Assembly: GCF_003063545.1 (NCBI RefSeq)
Contig: NZ_NESD01000001.1
Coordinates: 1,194,790-1,258,789, forward strand
Reading direction: 5' to 3'
From: Limnohabitans sp. Jir61
Lineage (GTDB): Bacteria > Pseudomonadota > Gammaproteobacteria > Burkholderiales > Burkholderiaceae_C
DNA length: 64,000 nucleotides
Position numbers and translations under genes: made by a program. Within the stretch, counting starts at the first letter, position 1, and each line of letters begins with the position of its first letter. The notes under the pieces were generated by a model. That model was given only the letters and a program-made list of their open reading frames with translations, ran no database searches and had not been told where the DNA came from. Of the stretch, positions 59,477 through 64,000 are shown in pieces.

Positions 59477-60411
59477 TTTCGCGGCACCAAAAAGTCATGC
59501 AACAACGCATGCTCTGGTGTGCCCGCCTCTGGCTGATGCTGGTAAGCCCAACTCACAAGTGGTGGCATAGAGAGCAAGATGGATTCGGTGCGCCCGCCCG
59601 ACTGCAGACCAAAGTGCGTGCCACGGTCCCACACCAAGTTGAATTCCACATAGCGGCCACGGCGGTAAAGCTGATGCTCGCGCTCGCGCTCGCCATAAGG
59701 TGTGTTCACTCGGCGGTCCACGATGGGCAAATACGACTCTAAGAAAGCATCGCCCACGCTTTTGAGCATTTCAAAACTGCGCTCAAAGCCGAGTTCAGAA
59801 AAGTCGTCAAAGAAGATGCCGCCAATACCGCGCTGTTCGTTGCGGTGCTTGTTGCAGAAGTACTCGTCGCACCAAGTTTTAAAGCGTGGGTAAAGCTCGT
59901 CACCAAAGGGCTGCAGCGCGTCGTGGCACACCCGATGGAAATGCTTGGCGTCTTCGACAAAGCCGTAGTAAGGCGTCAGGTCCATACCGCCGCCAAACCA
60001 CGCTACGGGTTTGCCGTTAACGGGGGTGGCCACAATCATGCGCACGTTCATGTGCACAGTGGGCACATAGGGGTTGCGCGGGTGAAACACCAGCGACACG
60101 CCCATGGCTTCAAAAGGTGCACCTGCCAGCTCCGGACGGTGTTGCGTGGCCGAGGGTGGCAGCTTTGGACCGTGCACATGCGAGAACCCACAGCCTGCGC
60201 GCTCAAACACAGGGCCGTTTTCTAAGATTTGCGTAATGCCATTGCCCTGCAACTGTTCACCGGGGCCCTTTTCCCATTTGTCCACCAAGAACTTGGCTTG
60301 GCCATCTTTGGCTTCAATCGCGCTGGTGATGCGGCTTTGTAGGCCAATGAGGTAGTCGCGCGCGGCGGCTACAACGTGTTCGTGGCTAGGGTAGTGGGTA
60401 GTGGCGGTCAT
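59467..60411 (-). CDS. hemF: Oxygen-dependent coproporphyrinogen III oxidase HemF
   Basis: 314 residues, the usual length. Recognisable segments: [67 protein letters not shown] and [31 protein letters not shown]. It performs the aerobic oxidative decarboxylation of coproporphyrinogen III in haem synthesis. Confidence 0.98.
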   Translation of the reverse strand: MTATTHYPSHEHVVAAARDYLIGLQSRITSAIEAKDGQAKFLVDKWEKGPGEQLQGNGITQILENGPVFERAGCGFSHVHGPKLPPSATQHRPELAGAPFEAMGVSLVFHPRNPYVPTVHMNVRMIVATPVNGKPVAWFGGGMDLTPYYGFVEDAKHFHRVCHDALQPFGDELYPRFKTWCDEYFCNKHRNEQRGIGGIFFDDFSELGFERSFEMLKSVGDAFLESYLPIVDRRVNTPYGEREREHQLYRRGRYVEFNLVWDRGTHFGLQSGGRTESILLSMPPLVSWAYQHQPEAGTPEHALLHDFLVPRNWL

Positions 60412-60423
60412 CGTGGGGTGAAG

Positions 60424-61071
60424 TTAGCGGGTTGTCTGAGTGTCGCCATTCGCAGTCGTACGTGCTGGCAAAGGGCGAATTGGGGCGGCTTGGTTCACAT
60501 GAAAGCCCTGCACGCCTTCGTACACCTTGGCAATATGCGCATAGTCAGCTTGCACATCACCCGTCAAACGCATGAAGTCGGTCACTTTGGCCAGCTTCTT
60601 GCCGTAATCAATGTGCAACATCAGCAAGGGCACATCAGCACCCAAAGCCAGTTGGTAAAAGCCACTACGCCAGCCGTCGGTCAGCTTGCGTGTGCCCTCA
60701 GGCGACAAACCAATCCAAAGGATTTCGTCGTTTTGCTTGTGTCGTATCAAAGAATCCACCATCTCGCCCACCACACCCTTGGGCGAAGAGCGATCAATCG
60801 GCACAGCACCAATGAATCGAATCCAGCGACCAAACAGTGGAATGCGAAACAAACTGTGTTTGGCAAAGAATTGAATCGGCAAACCCATTGCCCACTTCGC
60901 CGGCATCATCGTGATGAAGTCCCAGTTGCTGGTATGCGGATAGCCAATGAGCACGCCTTGTTTGGTGGGCAGCCCATCAAACTCGATCCTCCAACCCATC
61001 AGCTTGACCAACCAAGCGGCCCACGCTTGAGGTTTGCATTGCACGGCCATCGGTTTGGTGAATTCGGTCAT
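60424..61071 (-). CDS. PlsC-like 1-acyl-glycerol-3-phosphate acyltransferase family protein
   Basis: 215 residues. The acyltransferase motif I HTSNWD (HxxxxD) is present, with FGRWIRFIGAVPIDRS (motif II region) and LSPEGTRK (motif III EGTR). There is no clear long membrane anchor, only a hydrophobic N-terminal region. It probably transfers an acyl chain to lysophosphatidate or another lipid. The actual substrate is unknown, since this small subfamily differs from the housekeeping PlsC. It lies between purD and hemF on the same strand. Confidence 0.85.
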   Translation of the reverse strand: MTEFTKPMAVQCKPQAWAAWLVKLMGWRIEFDGLPTKQGVLIGYPHTSNWDFITMMPAKWAMGLPIQFFAKHSLFRIPLFGRWIRFIGAVPIDRSSPKGVVGEMVDSLIRHKQNDEILWIGLSPEGTRKLTDGWRSGFYQLALGADVPLLMLHIDYGKKLAKVTDFMRLTGDVQADYAHIAKVYEGVQGFHVNQAAPIRPLPARTTANGDTQTTR

Positions 61072-61126
61072 CTGTTTTTATGAGCAATCGGTTGAACGAG
61101 GACTGGCGTGGGCGTTATTGAAACGT

Positions 61127-62419
61127 TCAGCGCGAAATCGCGCGGTAGCCAATGTCGGTGCGGTACTGCACACCATCAAAGTGAATACCCTTGATGGTGT
61201 CATACGCCTGCTGCTGCGCCAAACGCAATGTGCCGCCCAAAGCCGTCACGCACAACACACGGCCACCGCTGGTGACCACTTGGCCGTCTTGCATTTGCGT
61301 GCCGGCGTGGAACACCACCACATCGTCTGTGTCTTGCGGCAAGCCAGTGATGGCGTCACCCTTGCGGGGGCCCATGGGGTAGCCGTGGGCGGCCAACACC
61401 ACGCCAATGGCAGTGCGGCGATCCCACTCAAGCTCGAAGTCGTCAAAGCGAGTCTCAGCATTGGTGGCAGTGGCCGCCATCAGCACATCGACCAAATCGG
61501 TTTTCAGGCGCGCCATGATGGGCTGGGTTTCGGGGTCGCCCATGCGGCAGTTGAACTCAAGTGTTTTGACGTGGCCTTGTGGGTCAATCATCAAACCTGC
61601 GTACAAGAAGCCGGTGAACGGAATGCCGTCTTTTTCCATACCCTTGATGGTGGGCAAAATGATTTCGCGCATCGCACGGGCATGGACCTCAGGCGTGACC
61701 ACGGGGGCTGGCGAATATGCGCCCATTCCGCCTGTGTTGGGGCCAAGATCTGCATCGAGCAAGCGCTTGTGGTCTTGACTGGTGGCCAGTGGCAACACGG
61801 TTTTGCCATCGCACATGACGATAAAGCTGGCCTCTTCGCCTTGTAAAAACTCTTCAATCACCACGCGCGCGCCGCCTTCGTTGTGGCTCACGCCCAGCTT
61901 GTTGTCGAGCAACATGAAGTCAATCGCTTCATGGGCTTCGGCTGCGGTCATCGCCACCACCACGCCCTTGCCTGCTGCCAAACCATCGGCCTTCACCACA
62001 ATCGGCGCGCCTTTGGCGTTCACGTAGTCGTGCGCAGCTTGTGCGTCGGTGAAAGTTTCGTATTCCGCAGTGGGAATGTTGTGGCGCTTCATGAACGCTT
62101 TGCTGAAAGCCTTTGAGCTTTCCAGCTGCGCTGCGGCTTTGGTGGGGCCAAAAATGCGCATGCCGTGGGCGCGGAACTCATCCACTACACCGGCTGCCAA
62201 TGGGGTTTCTGGGCCGACGACCGTCAGCTCCACACTGTGGCTTTGAGCAAACTCACGCAGAGCTTTGACACCGGTGATGTCAATATTGTCCAAGCGCTTG
62301 TCGCGTGCTGTGCCACCGTTGCCGGGGGCCACAAACACTTTTTGCACCTTGTTGGATTGGGCAATCTTCCACGCCAAAGCGTGTTCGCGGCCACCGCCGC
62401 CAATAACTAATACGTTCAT
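61127..62419 (-). CDS. purD: Phosphoribosylamine-glycine ligase PurD
   Basis: 430 residues with [52 protein letters not shown] (ATP-grasp), [17 protein letters not shown] and [19 protein letters not shown]. It catalyses step two of purine synthesis. It overlaps yebC by 4 bp. Confidence 0.98.
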   Translation of the reverse strand: MNVLVIGGGGREHALAWKIAQSNKVQKVFVAPGNGGTARDKRLDNIDITGVKALREFAQSHSVELTVVGPETPLAAGVVDEFRAHGMRIFGPTKAAAQLESSKAFSKAFMKRHNIPTAEYETFTDAQAAHDYVNAKGAPIVVKADGLAAGKGVVVAMTAAEAHEAIDFMLLDNKLGVSHNEGGARVVIEEFLQGEEASFIVMCDGKTVLPLATSQDHKRLLDADLGPNTGGMGAYSPAPVVTPEVHARAMREIILPTIKGMEKDGIPFTGFLYAGLMIDPQGHVKTLEFNCRMGDPETQPIMARLKTDLVDVLMAATATNAETRFDDFELEWDRRTAIGVVLAAHGYPMGPRKGDAITGLPQDTDDVVVFHAGTQMQDGQVVTSGGRVLCVTALGGTLRLAQQQAYDTIKGIHFDGVQYRTDIGYRAISR

Positions 62420-63135
62420 AGTGCTGCGTTGTGATAGACCTCTTGCACATCGTCAAGGTCTTCTAGCGCGTCCAATATTTTTTGCATCTTCACAGCGTCA
62501 TCACCCTCGAGTTCGATGGTGTTGTCTGCACGGTAAGTCACCTCGGCTACCTCAGGCTTGAGGCCCGCAGCTTCCAAAGCGTTTTTGACAGCCTCAAAGC
62601 TGGCAGGTGGCGTCAGCACTTCAATTGCGCCGTCGTCATCGGTGATCACATCGTCCGCGCCCGCTTCGAGCGCAATTTCCATGATTTGGTCTTCATTGCT
62701 GCCCGGTGCAAACACCAGTTGGCCGCAATGCTTGAATTGAAACGCCACTGAGCCCTCAGTGCCCATGTTGCCGCCGTTTTTGCTGAAGGCAAAGCGCACT
62801 TCAGCCACGGTACGCACGCGGTTGTCGGTCATGGTGTCCACGATGATGGCGGCTCCGCCCACACCGTAGCCTTCATAGCGAATTTCGTCGTACACCACGC
62901 CGTCGAGGTTGCCTGTGGCTTTGTCGACGTTGCGTTTGATGTTGTCGGCAGGCATGTTGGCCGCCTTGGCTTTTTCAATGGCCAGACGCAAACGGGGGTT
63001 CAGGCTCAGGTCGCCGCCGCCCAAGCGGGCAGACACAATGATTTCACGCGTGATGCGTGTCCAAATCTTGCCGCGCTTCTCGTCTTGACGCCCTTTGCGG
63101 TGTTGAATATTTGCCCATTTACTGTGGCCAGCCAT
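62416..63135 (-). CDS. yebC: YebC/PmpR-family protein
   Basis: 239 residues, complete family length: [98 protein letters not shown] and the acidic C-terminal half. Cytosolic; older work calls it a transcription regulator, newer work links it to relief of ribosome stalling. First gene of the yebC-purD operon; divergent from the HerA-like gene. Confidence 0.95.
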   Translation of the reverse strand: MAGHSKWANIQHRKGRQDEKRGKIWTRITREIIVSARLGGGDLSLNPRLRLAIEKAKAANMPADNIKRNVDKATGNLDGVVYDEIRYEGYGVGGAAIIVDTMTDNRVRTVAEVRFAFSKNGGNMGTEGSVAFQFKHCGQLVFAPGSNEDQIMEIALEAGADDVITDDDGAIEVLTPPASFEAVKNALEAAGLKPEVAEVTYRADNTIELEGDDAVKMQKILDALEDLDDVQEVYHNAAL

Positions 63136-63203
63136 CAGAAATCCTCTTGAATTGAATTAACCTTATCCGGTTATTTTACTTTTCAAGTGACGGAGAACTT
63201 TCG

Positions 63204-64000
63204 ATGGCCGAACCGATGCTGATTGCACGCCGCAATACGACTGAATGCCACATGTTGCCAGCCTTGGCCAACCGCCACGGTCTCATCACGGGGGCTACCG
63301 GCACAGGCAAAACAGTCACGCTGCAAACGCTCGCTGAAAGCTTCTCCAAAATCGGCGTGCCCGTGTTCATGGCCGACGTCAAAGGCGACTTGGCCGGCAT
63401 CAGCCAGCCTGGCAACATTCCACCCAAGCTCGCAGCCGCCATCCAAGAACGTGGCCTGCCCACCCCTGAGCCTATTGGCTGTCCCACCACACTGTGGGAT
63501 GTGTTTGGCAAGTCTGGCCACCCCGTGCGCACCACCATCACCGACATGGGGCCACTCTTGCTGGGCCGCATGCTCAACCTGAACGACACGCAAGCTGGCG
63601 TGCTCAACATGGTCTTCAAAATTGCAGACGACCAAGGCCTGCTGCTGCTCGACCTCAAAGACCTGCGCGCCATGCTGCAACACGTGGGCGAACACGCACG
63701 CGACTTCACCACCGAATATGGCAACGTCAGCGCTGCCAGCATTGGCGCGATTCAGCGTGCCTTGCTAGAGATCGAAGCCCAAGGTGGCGATGTGTTCTTT
63801 GGCGAGCCCATGCTCAATATCCAAGACTTCATGCAAACCGACTCGCGCGGCATGGGCGTGATCAACCTCTTGGCGGCAGATAAGCTGATGAACGCCCCTC
63901 GCCTATACGGCACGTTCTTGCTGTGGATGCTCTCGGAAATGTTTGAACAACTGCCTGAAATTGGAGACGTCGAGAAGCCCAAGATGGTGTTCTTCTTTGA
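63204..64000 (+). CDS. yjgR: HerA-like ATPase, YjgR/DUF853 family, 5' part (continues beyond window)
   Basis: The frame starting at the ATG 63204 is open to the last base (265 codons). It begins [41 protein letters not shown]: Walker A GATGTGKT, followed by [31 protein letters not shown] and a [15 protein letters not shown] segment, all typical of the YjgR group of HerA/FtsK-type P-loop NTPases. A GGAG Shine-Dalgarno lies upstream (63192-63195). No membrane helix is visible. Cellular role uncertain. Confidence 0.9.
   Translation, partial: MAEPMLIARRNTTECHMLPALANRHGLITGATGTGKTVTLQTLAESFSKIGVPVFMADVKGDLAGISQPGNIPPKLAAAIQERGLPTPEPIGCPTTLWDVFGKSGHPVRTTITDMGPLLLGRMLNLNDTQAGVLNMVFKIADDQGLLLLDLKDLRAMLQHVGEHARDFTTEYGNVSAASIGAIQRALLEIEAQGGDVFFGEPMLNIQDFMQTDSRGMGVINLLAADKLMNAPRLYGTFLLWMLSEMFEQLPEIGDVEKPKMVFFF

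Overview
The window looks like a chromosomal segment of a Burkholderiales bacterium, most likely Comamonadaceae (Limnohabitans/Rhodoferax-like). Evidence: the order yebC-purD-(plsC-like)-hemF-nadD-rsfS-rlmH-maf-rng, the tolB-pal-cpoB cluster, msbA with an adjacent glycosyltransferase, and protein sequences typical of that family. This placement is inference; no rRNA or marker search was possible.

Layout. 1-2.7 kb: the 3' part of a YheS-like ABC-F gene, then a convergent pair encoding an HTTM-like membrane protein and a small membrane-anchored partner. 2.8-4.5 kb: a free-standing protein made of 68 uninterrupted octapeptide repeats. 4.6-34.2 kb: a two-partner secretion (TPS, type Vb) locus read on the minus strand: an orphan POTRA-domain protein, a TpsB/FhaC-like outer-membrane transporter and a giant 9,102-residue FHA-like exoprotein whose gene fills about 43% of the window. 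34.3-34.7 kb: a small conserved-unknown gene on the plus strand. 34.7-44.9 kb: a second TPS operon (TpsB2 plus a 2,811-residue TpsA2 carrying an ESPR) whose C-terminus contains 23 octads of the same type as the free-standing protein. 45-46.1 kb: a small secreted protein and a lone TPR fragment. 46.2-48.1 kb: a roughly 1.84-kb AT-rich element (winged-helix regulator, MASE1-like membrane protein, serine recombinase) bounded by near-identical copies of the tRNA-Lys terminator. 48.1-64 kb: tRNA-Lys and ordinary core genes.

How it fits together. Each TpsB should export the TpsA encoded directly downstream, so the window encodes two large surface fibres. TpsA1 is a mosaic: signal peptide and TPS domain, five Gly-rich cassettes, five 'AGPI.YGG' beta-helix modules, about 18 YDG repeats, about 19 copies of a 50-residue beta-helix repeat, and an Ig-like C-terminus. 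TpsA2 has a TPS domain, GLUG-like repeats, about nine YDG-type repeats including four near-identical 294-bp units, the octads and a unique C-terminal domain. Both tpsB genes and the TPR fragment are preceded, at about 30-50 nt, by sequences matching the -24/-12 (sigma-54) consensus. This suggests RpoN-dependent co-regulation of the adhesion loci.

Most noteworthy: the perfectly phased octapeptide protein and its link to the TpsA2 C-terminus; the three sigma-54-like promoters; the giant exoprotein; the orphan POTRA protein; the cysteine-pair pattern of both exoproteins; and the small element flanked by duplicated terminators in which both mismatches preserve the RNA hairpin.
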